Below, piece after piece: positions 1-7,194 of a stretch of 52,874 bases of DNA (the first letter of the stretch is position 1; each line of letters begins with the position of its first letter). This stretch comes from an uncultured Clostridia bacterium. Its GTDB lineage: Bacteria > Bacillota > Clostridia > Christensenellales > UBA1242. The stretch covers positions 1 to 52,874 of the forward strand of contig CATKXS010000008.1 in assembly GCA_949841045.1 (NCBI GenBank), written 5' to 3'. The position numbers and the translations under genes were made by a program. The notes below the pieces were generated by a model that was given only the letters and a program-made list of their open reading frames with translations, searched no databases and had not been told where the DNA came from.

Positions 1-260
<260 letters not shown>

Positions 261-375
261 CGGAAAACTTAGCAATGTTAATCAATTTGCATTCAAAAAA
301 ACAATAATATGTAGTCGTCAAGGTGCTATAAAGCAGTCAAAATTATCGTAAATACTATAAATAAAAATACTTTTC

Positions 376-404
376 TTGACATTTTGAATAGAAAGCGATA
401 TAAT
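376..404 (+). promoter_or_regulatory. promoter between 23S and 5S rRNA
   Basis: TTGACA (376-381), 17-bp spacer, TATAAT (399-404). The predicted start is near 411, about 65 nt before 5S. It implies that 5S can be transcribed independently of 16S-23S. Confidence 0.75.
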
Positions 405-477
405 AAAAATGTAATTTTACGATAAACATCCAAAATTTGTTTGGTAATTCCAAGCTGAGTGCTTGTAATTATACCAT

Positions 478-597
<120 letters not shown>

Positions 598-600
598 TAA

Positions 601-633
601 GAAGGTTGTCCGCAAGAGGGCAATCTTTTTTTT
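601..633 (+). terminator. terminator after 5S rRNA
   Basis: GAAGGTTGTC and GGGCAATCTT pair (with G-U pairs) around a short loop and are followed by T8. Confidence 0.8.
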
Positions 634-770
634 ATTTATAAACTCAACAGCAGTGATATCTAAACTAGCGTTTTGTATTGCGCTGGAGCACAACCTATCT
701 TCCCGGAACCGGTCATAACGCCACTTCGCAGACGTCGTCTGCTCTCAAGAACACTGCTGGAATATCAGAG

Positions 771-798
771 AACTCACTGCACGAAGTGAGTTTTTTGT
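771..798 (+). terminator. terminator after degenerate 5S tail copy
   Basis: AACTCACT (771-778) pairs with AGTGAGTT (785-792), followed by a T-rich tract. It sits at the same distance after the duplicated 5S tail as the true 5S terminator. Confidence 0.7.
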
Positions 799-936
799 TT
801 TATAATTAGTAAAAAGCAGTGTTCTGCTTGCATAACGCAAGCGTTTTCTGACGAAAACATCTTCCCGTACATGTTCGGAATGAAAAGGTCGTAAATCACT
901 TTATTGAAAAATAAAAACCGAATGGAATACGACCTT

Positions 937-965
937 GCGTAAGGCTGTTGCAAACTAAGCTTGCT
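937..965 (+). repeat. 29-bp direct repeat, copy 1
   Basis: It begins GCGTAAGGCTGTTGC and matches 1034-1062 with a single mismatch. Confidence 0.85.
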
Positions 966-1033
966 TGTACAACGTGTGGCTGAGAGAATGAAATACAATT
1001 TGATATTACAAGACGATTAATGATAGTCGCACA

Positions 1034-1062
1034 GCGTAAGGCTGTTGCAAACTAAGTTTGCT
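1034..1062 (+). repeat. 29-bp direct repeat, copy 2
   Basis: Second copy of 937-965 (one mismatch, C to T), just before a terminator hairpin. Confidence 0.85.
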
Positions 1063-1065
1063 CGC

Positions 1066-1092
1066 CAAGCGTAAGGCTTGTTTTTTGTTTTT
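1066..1092 (+). terminator. intrinsic terminator
   Basis: CAAGC, loop GTAAG, GCTTG, then TTTTTTGTTTTT. It insulates the rRNA region from the next promoter, seven bases further on. Confidence 0.75.
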
Positions 1093-1098
1093 AATATA

Positions 1099-1127
1099 TT
1101 GACAATATACTAAGTTTACGATATAAT
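1099..1127 (+). promoter_or_regulatory. promoter of the 1149 gene
   Basis: TTGACA (1099-1104), 17-bp spacer, TATAAT (1122-1127). The leader is predicted at about 15 nt and contains only the Shine-Dalgarno site AAAGGAGAG. Confidence 0.85.
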
Positions 1128-1148
1128 ATTTATATAAAGGAGAGAGCT

Positions 1149-1892
1149 ATGAGTTTTGCATCTCTAATCGAATCACAAACACACTTTAAATTAAAAGATA
1201 ACGAGGAATATCAGAAGAAATTAAGTTTCAGAAACACATATAAGGATTTATATGACGACCTATATCTTGATGTTGAAAGCACTTTAGATAATGAGTATGA
1301 TACTTATTATTCTGAGGAATTCATAGCGAACATACAATCAAATTTGCAAAGTTGTGCAAGGAGAATGGCGTGGATAGCAACTTCATTGAATGATAAAAAG
1401 GAAGAATTGAAAGTTATCAATAAAAAATTTTTTAAATCTAAAGCCGAAAAGCTTAGGATTGAAATTTTAAATAAAGATATTGATGCTTTGGAATTGGATT
1501 TGAAGCAAAGTGAAGTTAAAAGACAGTTATGTTTTTCTATCAAAGAAAAAAAAGAAAAATTCAATCAATTTATCAACGAAAATGATTATGACGATGAGAA
1601 GGTTGCTGAGTATTTGTCACAAACTGAAAGAGAGGCAGTAAAAGAAGTTATTCTTGATAATAGCAACAAAAGAGAAGCCGATAATGTAATGGCTTTTGCT
1701 ATTAAAAATGACGGTGTTATGTCAGATGCTTTGACTAAAGAAGTAAAGAATTCTGGGAAATATGCCAAATTAGCATATGAAATGATATACTCTCAAGTTC
1801 AGGATATGGTAATAGAAGAACAAAAAGACAAGATTGATATCGTTAAAAAATCCTTAAAAAATGAAAATGATTTTGAAAGAGAAAACGGATAA
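1149..1892 (+). CDS. unknown coiled-coil protein, family A member 1
   Basis: A 247-residue soluble, highly charged protein of unknown function. Residues about 50-140 are Lys/Glu-rich and predicted coiled coil. No signal peptide or membrane segment is visible. It is a paralogue of the gene at 2494: both carry INEND(Y/F)D..K near the middle, VKEV(I/L)L after it, and a C-terminal G..A..AY..IYSQ..DM-like stretch. The start is set by the strong SD AAAGGAGAG and by a consensus promoter only 15 nt upstream. A terminator follows, so the gene looks monocistronic. I recognise no named domain. Confidence 0.85.
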   Translation: MSFASLIESQTHFKLKDNEEYQKKLSFRNTYKDLYDDLYLDVESTLDNEYDTYYSEEFIANIQSNLQSCARRMAWIATSLNDKKEELKVINKKFFKSKAEKLRIEILNKDIDALELDLKQSEVKRQLCFSIKEKKEKFNQFINENDYDDEKVAEYLSQTEREAVKEVILDNSNKREADNVMAFAIKNDGVMSDALTKEVKNSGKYAKLAYEMIYSQVQDMVIEEQKDKIDIVKKSLKNENDFERENG

Positions 1893-1908
1893 ATAAAGTA
1901 TAATAAAG

Positions 1909-1944
1909 ATAACTTCTATTTTAAATAAAAGAAGTTATTTTTAT
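1909..1944 (+). terminator. terminator after the 1149 gene
   Basis: ATAACTTCT (1909-1917) pairs with AGAAGTTAT (930-938 of this kilobase, i.e. 1930-1938), then TTTTATT. A TATAAT at 1899-1904 just upstream could alternatively make this hairpin part of the next gene's leader. Confidence 0.7.
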
Positions 1945-1959
1945 TAAAGAGGAGTCAAA

Positions 1960-2349
1960 ATGGAAAGTCAGAAAAAATATGTTTGTAAAAATAAAATGGT
2001 CTTAAATTCAAATAATGATGGTATAGATAATAGCGAACATGTAGTGGATATAATTCAAGAGATTGAAATGCTTTATTCTAATATTAAAAATAATACCGAT
2101 ATTGGAATAGAACTTTATAAGTTTAAAAAACAATCGAGTAATGATGGCGATGATATACTTGACGCCATGCAAATTGCCTGCGAAAAAATCATAGAACTTG
2201 AGAAATCTGCCAGCGAAATATATTCAGATTTTAGTGCCATTGTAAAACAGATTGATAGAAAATATGAGAATAGTTTAAAAGAAATCTATCAAAATATGCA
2301 AAAAATTGAAGAAATTTCGCGAAAAACTATGGAAAGTTTATTAAATTAA
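1960..2349 (+). CDS. unknown small helical protein
   Basis: A 129-residue protein rich in Lys, Glu, Asn and Ile, with a likely helical coiled-coil C-terminal half (residues about 60-128) and no membrane segment or cysteine motif. The SD AAAGAGGAG precedes ATG at 1960. It sits between two family A paralogues but shows no clear similarity to them. Expression may come from read-through past the hairpin at 1909 or from the weak TATAAT at 1899. Function unknown. Confidence 0.75.
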   Translation: MESQKKYVCKNKMVLNSNNDGIDNSEHVVDIIQEIEMLYSNIKNNTDIGIELYKFKKQSSNDGDDILDAMQIACEKIIELEKSASEIYSDFSAIVKQIDRKYENSLKEIYQNMQKIEEISRKTMESLLN

Positions 2350-2437
2350 GCAAATTGTTTACATTTTTATATAATTGTTGAGCATTAAAAAAAGGAATCA
2401 ATGCAAATAAAAATTCAAACATTTTGCTTGAAACCTC

Positions 2438-2463
2438 TTGACAAAAGATTGGGGGGGGATAAT
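2438..2463 (+). promoter_or_regulatory. candidate switchable promoter with G8 tract
   Basis: TTGACA (2438-2443) and GATAAT (2458-2463) are only 14 bp apart, and the spacer contains most of a run of eight G (2451-2458). Adding two to four G would bring the spacer to 16-18 bp. This is a layout known from phase-variable promoters in other bacteria. Confidence 0.55.
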
Positions 2464-2493
2464 AGAAATATAAATTTAAAGGAGATAAGTGAT

Positions 2494-3282
2494 ATGGAAT
2501 TTAGAGAATTTATCAATAATAAGGTAGCAGAGAAAATACAAGGTGACGTTAGATACCAAAAGTTAAACGAGTTAGAAAATGAATATTGGCATTTATATAA
2601 TGACGCATATTATATAATACGAAATGGCGAAGAGGTTGTATTGTCAGAAAAAGATTTTGAAAATCGTGACAAAGATTATCTTGAGCAAAGGAAAGAGCAA
2701 CTTGAGGGTTGCGTAGACAAAAAAGATAGCTTGTCTGGCAAGTTAAACAGCTTAAGAATGAATAAGGAAGTTCTCAATAAATTAAGAATTGAACACAAAG
2801 GTTTAATTTTTAAAACGAAAAAGGAAAAAGAATTAGAAAAAGAAATTAAAGATATAGAGCAAGAAATTGAAGAAACTGTAAAAAAATATGAAAGGATTGA
2901 AAAAGTAATTTCAAATATAGAAGAAGAAGTGATAAGTGTTGACGCAAAACTCAAACTTGATGAACTTATAAAAGAAAATGATTTTGACTCTAAGAAAGCT
3001 GAAAAAGAGATGAAAAAAATTGAGTTTTCAAAGGTGAAAGAGGTCTTACTTCAATATAAAGATGAGCCATGTATTTCTGAGCAAATGGACAAAGCTTTGA
3101 AATCTAGCGGCGAAATGGACCAAAGTTTAAAGAAGTTTACTGGTAGACATGGAGATGAACCTGCAGGAAAGGCTTATGTTGCTATTTATAGCCAGGCCAA
3201 AGAGATGACAAAAGAAAACAATATAATATCTAACGAAAATATTGAACTAGAAGAAGATAACGCAGTTGAAAACGCACAATAA
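2494..3282 (+). CDS. unknown coiled-coil protein, family A member 2
   Basis: A 262-residue charged protein, paralogous to the 1149 gene. It shares IKENDFD.KK near residue 190, VKEVLL after it, and the C-terminal GKAYVAIYSQAKEM stretch. Residues about 70-185 form a long predicted coiled coil of Glu/Lys heptads. I choose ATG 2494 because AAAGGAG lies 9 nt upstream and MEFREFINN aligns with the paralogue's N-terminus. An in-frame ATG at 2401 (SD AAAGGA) would put the G8 tract inside the coding sequence instead. Either way the G8 tract could modulate expression. A terminator follows. Function unknown. Confidence 0.82.
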   Translation: MEFREFINNKVAEKIQGDVRYQKLNELENEYWHLYNDAYYIIRNGEEVVLSEKDFENRDKDYLEQRKEQLEGCVDKKDSLSGKLNSLRMNKEVLNKLRIEHKGLIFKTKKEKELEKEIKDIEQEIEETVKKYERIEKVISNIEEEVISVDAKLKLDELIKENDFDSKKAEKEMKKIEFSKVKEVLLQYKDEPCISEQMDKALKSSGEMDQSLKKFTGRHGDEPAGKAYVAIYSQAKEMTKENNIISNENIELEEDNAVENAQ

Positions 3283-3308
3283 ATTATAGAATACACAATT
3301 TTTTAAAA

Positions 3309-3340
3309 AAGATTGCTTTAATTTTAAGCAATCTTTTTTA
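3309..3340 (+). terminator. terminator after the 2494 gene
   Basis: AAGATTGCTT (3309-3318) and AAGCAATCTT (3326-3335) form a perfect 10-bp stem followed by T6. The next promoter starts immediately after. Confidence 0.85.
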
Positions 3341-3369
3341 TTGACAAATAAATAATTGCATGTTATAAT
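3341..3369 (+). promoter_or_regulatory. promoter of the 3394 gene
   Basis: TTGACA (3341-3346), 17-bp spacer, TATAAT (3364-3369). The predicted leader is about 18 nt and holds TAGGGAG as ribosome-binding site. Confidence 0.88.
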
Positions 3370-3393
3370 CAAAATGATAGTAGGGAGATAATT

Positions 3394-4012
3394 ATGAAAA
3401 AAAACCTTTTTTAAAATTATGAGAGATGACTTCGGCGGGCCTTTTGATAGGCCATATGAAACAGGCATTTCGTTTACTGATGAGTTTGTTGCTGAGGATT
3501 ATATTAGAACTTTTAAGGAAAAAGGTGAACGAGGATATTTTTCAATACGAAAAGAGACGATAGAATGTTATGATTCTTTAGAAGAACTTATAAAAGAAAA
3601 TCCGGAAATGGAAATAAAAAGATTGAAAGTAATTAAGGATAACCTTAAAAGAGAAATCGAACTTCCTTTTGAAATAAACTTTGAAGTAAATGATAGGATT
3701 GAAAGAGAAAGCAAATTAAGTCTTGAAGATATAAATAAAATTATTTATGATGTTGAATTTGACATTTCTCGTTTTGATAAAGAGAATCTTGAACTTTATA
3801 GAAAAGCTGAAAAGCCTATCACTTGTTATTTAGGCTGGAATTGGGAAAGAAAATGTGCAATTACTATAAATGACTATGAGACTTTAAAGAAGCTAAGTGA
3901 AAAAAGACAAAAGGAAATTGCCGGTATTGATTCTAAGATAAAGTCTGTAAAGAAAGAAATTAAATTGAAAGAAATTGAGAAAGAAATTAACGAAGAAGAA
4001 AGTGAAATGTAA
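3394..4012 (+). pseudogene. unknown protein, family B member 1, frameshifted in an A8 tract
   Basis: The promoter and SD (AGGGAG) point to ATG 3394, but that frame stops after six codons (MKKNLF). Removing one A from the run of eight A (3397-3404) gives MKKTFFKIMRDDFGG and joins the long frame that is open from 3419 to 4012 (205 residues in total). The corrected N-terminus matches the paralogue at 4132 (MKKAYEVIGKFADDDG). Both share Y(D/N)SLEE...KENP....I.RLK and LPFEI. As written the gene is off unless RNA polymerase or ribosome slippage restores the frame, or an inefficient start at ATG 3419 is used. It could be phase variation, a recent mutation or a sequencing error. Function unknown. Confidence 0.72.
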
Positions 4013-4023
4013 GTAAATAATAA

Positions 4024-4050
4024 AACTCGGATACTTTGTCCGGGTTTTTT
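4024..4050 (+). terminator. terminator after the 3394 gene
   Basis: AACTCGGA (4024-4031) pairs with TCCGGGTT (4039-4046), then T6. Confidence 0.82.
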
Positions 4051-4084
4051 AATAGGTGCACATTTTGTGCTTAAAGAAAAAGGA

Positions 4085-4113
4085 TTGACTTTGAGCATTG
4101 TAGGGTTTATAAT
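4085..4113 (+). promoter_or_regulatory. promoter of the 4132 gene
   Basis: TTGACT (4085-4090), 17-bp spacer, TATAAT (4108-4113). The start point is near 4120, giving a leader of only about 12 nt that is essentially the SD itself. Confidence 0.85.
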
Positions 4114-4131
4114 ATTTGTATGGAGAAAAGT

Positions 4132-4755
4132 ATGAAAAAAGCTTATGAAGTTATAGGAAAATTTGCTGATGATGACGGTGAAAGAGTAAAAACAGAGTTT
4201 GCGTTTGCGAGCGAAAGTCTTGCTAGAGAATATATGGAAAAATATATGGGCGAGAGCATGAGACAAATTTTTACTGTAGAACCTTCTACAAACGTCAAAG
4301 TCTATAACTCTTTGGAAGAAATGGAGAAAGAAAACCCACAACAAGGAATTGAAAGGCTTAAATGCCAGCTTGAAAATATGGACAAAAATGTCAATTTACC
4401 TTTTGAAATTGCAATATCTTATCATAATGAGAGAGGTGAATTAATAAGAGAAAATCTTAAGAAGATGATTTTTGACGACCTTAAAAATTTGATATTTACT
4501 GCTGATATGTTTTATGGTATAAGCGAAAATATAATGACTCAATCATTTTCTTTTGGTTCATTTGCAGGGCATAGAGGAAGTTTGTTTGATGGGATAATAA
4601 TAGATTTCTCTCGCCAACAACTTGACAGTGCGAAAAAGTTTTGCGCCGAATATCAGCATGAACGCGAGAAAATAATGAGAAAAATAAATCTTATTAGAGA
4701 AGGGAAAAATTCTCAAGAGGAAAGTGAAAACGACGACGAAATGGATATTTTCTAA
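4132..4755 (+). CDS. unknown protein, family B member 2
   Basis: A 207-residue soluble acidic protein, paralogous to the frameshifted 3394 gene: MKK start, F..ES.A.EYM near residue 30, YNSLEEMEKENP near 65 and NLPFEI near 90. The C-terminal third is a charged helical stretch that ends in a Glu/Asp-rich tail. I prefer ATG 4132 over the in-frame ATG 4120, because GGAG (4122-4125) is then properly spaced and 4120 coincides with the predicted transcription start. Monocistronic, with its own promoter and terminator. No known domain recognised. Confidence 0.82.
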   Translation: MKKAYEVIGKFADDDGERVKTEFAFASESLAREYMEKYMGESMRQIFTVEPSTNVKVYNSLEEMEKENPQQGIERLKCQLENMDKNVNLPFEIAISYHNERGELIRENLKKMIFDDLKNLIFTADMFYGISENIMTQSFSFGSFAGHRGSLFDGIIIDFSRQQLDSAKKFCAEYQHEREKIMRKINLIREGKNSQEESENDDEMDIF

Positions 4756-4756
4756 A

Positions 4757-4779
4757 AGAGCATAATTGCTCTTTTTTTA
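4757..4779 (+). terminator. terminator after the 4132 gene
   Basis: AGAGCA, loop TAAT, TGCTCT, then T7. The hairpin begins two bases after the stop codon. Confidence 0.85.
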
Positions 4780-4905
4780 TGTCAATAAAACAAAAAAATA
4801 AGAGAAGTAAATTCTCTATTTTGTGTGCAAAGGAAAAGAGAATAGTATATATAGACCAATTTGACAAATTATGACATAATACTTCAGAATAAGCAATATT
4901 CGCTA

Positions 4906-4934
4906 TTTACATGTAATAGTTATTTATGTATAAT
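4906..4934 (+). promoter_or_regulatory. promoter of the 4962 gene
   Basis: TTTACA (4906-4911), 17-bp spacer, TATAAT (4929-4934). Confidence 0.78.
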
Positions 4935-4961
4935 CTTTTTTGTAAAAAAATGAGGTAGGAA

Positions 4962-5204
4962 ATGAGAGAGAAAATAAAAGATTTTTTGAATAATTTTTTA
5001 AGTAAAGAAGGCAAACTTGAAGACATAAATGACGATTATTTTAGGACAAAAGTGAACGAAATGTTGGTTCAAAAAGGAGAGTTCTACACCACTCAAGATG
5101 CCAAAATAATAGGCAATTTTAATGAACAAGAACGAAAAGAATTTATGCAAAAAATGACAAGTTTTTACTTAAAAGCCAAAAATATTACAGAACAGGTCAT
5201 ATAA
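4962..5204 (+). CDS. unknown small protein, family C member 1
   Basis: An 80-residue protein, the first of three tandem paralogues (with 5379 and 5775). The shared pattern is a charged helix with F(R/V)..KV..(M/I)L, then DAKIIGNFNE followed by YLKAK near the C-terminus. Predicted all-helical, with no signal peptide and no cysteine motif. A GAGGTAGG ribosome-binding site precedes ATG 4962. It has its own promoter and a strong terminator. Function unknown; the size and helical repeat-like family suggest a small regulator or interaction module, but nothing in the sequence proves this. Confidence 0.78.
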   Translation: MREKIKDFLNNFLSKEGKLEDINDDYFRTKVNEMLVQKGEFYTTQDAKIIGNFNEQERKEFMQKMTSFYLKAKNITEQVI

Positions 5205-5232
5205 ATTCTTTTTTTAGCAATTTTTAAACAAA

Positions 5233-5270
5233 AAATTTAGTTAATATTTAACTAAATTTTATTTTTTTAC
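5233..5270 (+). terminator. terminator after the 4962 gene
   Basis: AAATTTAGTTAA (5233-5244) and TTAACTAAATTT (5248-5259) form a 12-bp stem with loop TAT, followed by TATTTTTTT. Confidence 0.82.
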
Positions 5271-5311
5271 AAAAAGCGACATGATTTGTTAAAAAATATA
5301 TCAAATAATTC

Positions 5312-5340
5312 TTTACAAAATTAATGTAATTTTGTATAAT
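5312..5340 (+). promoter_or_regulatory. promoter of the 5379 gene
   Basis: TTTACA (5312-5317), 17-bp spacer, TATAAT (5335-5340). Confidence 0.78.
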
Positions 5341-5378
5341 ATACTTGTAAATTAAATTGAGATAAAGGAGGCTATAAA

Positions 5379-5681
5379 ATGAAGAACAATATGCTTAAAG
5401 TTTTGGCAATGAGGGCTAAGAATAAAATGATGATGAGAGAAGATGGACAAGCTAGAATAACTGTAATTAATAGAGATGATGAAGCTTTCGTTGAAAAAGT
5501 TCGCATGATGCTTGAGAAAGAAGAGGTTAACAGTTGTCCTTTAAAATCATTAATGGACGCTAAGATGATTGGCTCTCTTAATGAAAGCGCTAAGGAAAAG
5601 TATTTGCTTGATATTACTGAAAAGTACTTAAAAGCTAAAGAGCAAATTGAAAGTGAAAAATTGAGAAGTATGGCTTTTTAA
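5379..5681 (+). CDS. unknown small protein, family C member 2
   Basis: A 100-residue paralogue of the 4962 and 5775 products. It shares AFVEKVRMMLEKE, then DAKMIGSLNE and KYLKAKE near the C-terminus. The first 25 residues are a basic Met/Lys-rich extension not found in the other two. The SD AAAGGAGG is optimal. There are no membrane segments. No convincing terminator separates it from the next gene, which nevertheless has its own promoter. Function unknown. Confidence 0.78.
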   Translation: MKNNMLKVLAMRAKNKMMMREDGQARITVINRDDEAFVEKVRMMLEKEEVNSCPLKSLMDAKMIGSLNESAKEKYLLDITEKYLKAKEQIESEKLRSMAF

Positions 5682-5724
5682 TTAAAATTTCGACATTACT
5701 TTTTAAAAAGGAATTTTATTCGCC

Positions 5725-5753
5725 TTGCATGACAGATTTATATTATTTATAAT
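5725..5753 (+). promoter_or_regulatory. promoter of the 5775 gene
   Basis: TTGCAT (5725-5730), 17-bp spacer, TATAAT (5748-5753). Confidence 0.72.
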
Positions 5754-5774
5754 TTGTTTATAAGGGGAAGGGAG

Positions 5775-6023
5775 ATGCGTTTCAAGGCTTTCAAGGACTT
5801 TTTTAAAAGTATGCGTGCGGGAAAAGATGATGAACTTGATTTTCGGGCAAAAGTGGAGAAAATTTTAGAAGAAGAAAAAGATTTTCGTTCGCTGTATGAT
5901 TGTGACATACTTGAAAAGCTTAATGAAAAAGAACTTGAAAGTTACATGTATAGCATTTTAAAAGATTATCTAAAAGTCAAGGCTGATTTATTAAATGAAA
6001 AGTCAATTAGAAAAATTGGTTAG
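5775..6023 (+). CDS. unknown small protein, family C member 3
   Basis: An 82-residue paralogue of the two preceding genes: DFRAKVEKILEEEKDF, then DILEKLNEKE and DYLKVKADL. ATG 5775 is preferred to an upstream in-frame TTG at 5754, because TTG overlaps the predicted start point and AGGGG lies at the right distance from 5775. The stop codon is immediately followed by the first palindrome of the 6025-6445 array, which may serve as the 3' end. Function unknown. Confidence 0.75.
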   Translation: MRFKAFKDFFKSMRAGKDDELDFRAKVEKILEEEKDFRSLYDCDILEKLNEKELESYMYSILKDYLKVKADLLNEKSIRKIG

Positions 6024-6024
6024 T

Positions 6025-6445
6025 GTGCATTATGCACTTCCTGTTTACTCCGTTGGTGCTAGTATAGGTATTGTACAGCCAAGATTTGTGCCTTAGGCAC
6101 TGTGCATTATGCACGTTTTGTTTACTTCGTTGGTGATTGTTTGGTTAATGAGTGGCTAAGCCACAGTGGCTTAGCCACTTTTTGTACACTGTGTTTGAGT
6201 TTTGTTTAGTTGCTTAAAAATCAATCTTAGGCAACTTTTATTACTGCGTTGAAGTATGACTTTTGGTTAATTTAGTTGAGGAGTGCAAGAGGCGCTCTTT
6301 TTTCGTGTGTGCATTATGCACTTTGTGCCTTAGGCACTATCTAATCACTTCGTGTGCATTATGCACTTTCTGTTTACTCCGTGTGGCTAAGCCACTTTTT
6401 GTTCACTGCGTTGGTGAGTGTTTGGTTAATGAGTGGCTAAGCCGC
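6025..6445. repeat. array of ten short palindromes with a recurring linker
   Basis: There is no gene in this stretch. It contains GTGCATTATGCAC (6025, 6102, 6309, 6354), GTGCCTTAGGCAC (6088, 6325), GTGGCTAAGCCAC (6152, 6383, degenerate at 6433) and GTGGCTTAGCCAC (6166). A linker resembling GTTTACTTCGTTGGTG recurs near 6043, 6119, 6369 and 6403, and TTTGGTTAATGAGTGGCTAA occurs twice (6140 and 6421). A related cluster is at 11527-11660. It resembles bacterial interspersed palindromic elements. Confidence 0.85.
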
Positions 6446-6449
6446 TTTG

Positions 6450-7073
6450 TTAAAATTGGAAATGAGTTTTGAGGTATTCGATAAACTCTTCTTGTTCGTC
6501 TCGTTCTGGGGTTATATCGGTATTTGGCTGTATTTCAACAACTTCTTTTCCTAAAGATTTTGCATGTTCTATTGTCTTTTTTGTGCCACCTGGTTTGCCA
6601 TCATAAAGAGCGATGATTAATGAAGAATTGTTTACCATATATTCATTTCGCTCTTGCATACATTCCTTGTTATAGGTATCATATAAGCAACGGACCTTAT
6701 CAGCTTTTTCAAGGATTTTTTTATATCTTGCACGAACATGACTGTTCCATTTTGCATCTTGGTCTTGACAAGGCAAAGCACACTCGAGAGTAATGTAAGG
6801 ATATTGTTCTTTAAGTTCTAAAACAAGTTCAGCGCATATCATATCAAAGCCAATGGCCATACCAGATATAAAATTGGTTTTCCCTTGTTTTATAGCTTCA
6901 ATGATTTTTCCCTGAGTCTCTTCTATCATTTTTTTGCATCGAGGGTCATTTTCATTTGCACGCCATGGCAACTTTTGAACTCTATGGCCTGTAAAGCATA
7001 CTGTATTTGAATTAAATTTTTCCATAATTACCTCACATTTTTCTTTTATAAGTTGTATTTTTGTTTTTTCCAT
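6450..7073 (-). CDS. SLOG-family (DUF1273/YpsA-like) nucleotide-binding protein
   Basis: A 207-residue protein with a Rossmann-like SLOG fold signature: CFTGHR near residue 25, F(I)SGMAIGFDM in the middle, and GKPGGTKKTIEHA plus a late hydrophobic strand. These resemble YpsA and DUF1273 proteins, thought to bind nucleotide-derived ligands; molecular function is unsettled. ATG 7073 is chosen because GGAGG lies 6 nt upstream. The in-frame ATG at 7085 is at the predicted transcription start. The gene is divergent from three HTH genes. SLOG proteins are sometimes linked to phage or stress response, which here is only inference. Confidence 0.8.
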   Translation of the reverse strand: MEKTKIQLIKEKCEVIMEKFNSNTVCFTGHRVQKLPWRANENDPRCKKMIEETQGKIIEAIKQGKTNFISGMAIGFDMICAELVLELKEQYPYITLECALPCQDQDAKWNSHVRARYKKILEKADKVRCLYDTYNKECMQERNEYMVNNSSLIIALYDGKPGGTKKTIEHAKSLGKEVVEIQPNTDITPERDEQEEFIEYLKTHFQF

Positions 7074-7094
7074 ACTAACCTCCAACTTAATTTC

Positions 7095-7122
7095 ATTATA
7101 TCATATTGCTGTTTAAAAACAA
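7095..7122 (-). promoter_or_regulatory. promoter of the SLOG-family gene
   Basis: On the minus strand, TTGTTT (7122-7117), 16-bp spacer, TATAAT (7100-7095). The leader is about 15 nt. Confidence 0.65.
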
Positions 7123-7194
7123 TAATATTTTATGTTTTTACATAATTATTTTAAAAAATGCTTATGTTAAAATATAACTACAAAAGGGGTTGTT

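Larger units (their letters stand above)
634..1098. other. intergenic mosaic of 5S-tail fragments and hairpins
   Basis: I see no gene here. A direct copy of the 5S 3' end (AGAACACTGCTGGAATAT, 748-765) is followed by its own terminator. Inverted 5S-tail pieces occur at about 646-712 (CAGCAGTG and CTATCTTCCCGG) and about 815-868 (GCAGTGTTCT and ATCTTCCCG), each split by inserted hairpin sequence. A 29-bp direct repeat is at 937-965 and 1034-1062. A transcribed RNA cannot be excluded. Confidence 0.6.

Noticed and set aside
6263-6472. Open frame rich in Cys and Leu within the palindrome array
   Set aside because: Its sequence is only the translation of repeated palindromes and linkers, and no SD precedes it.
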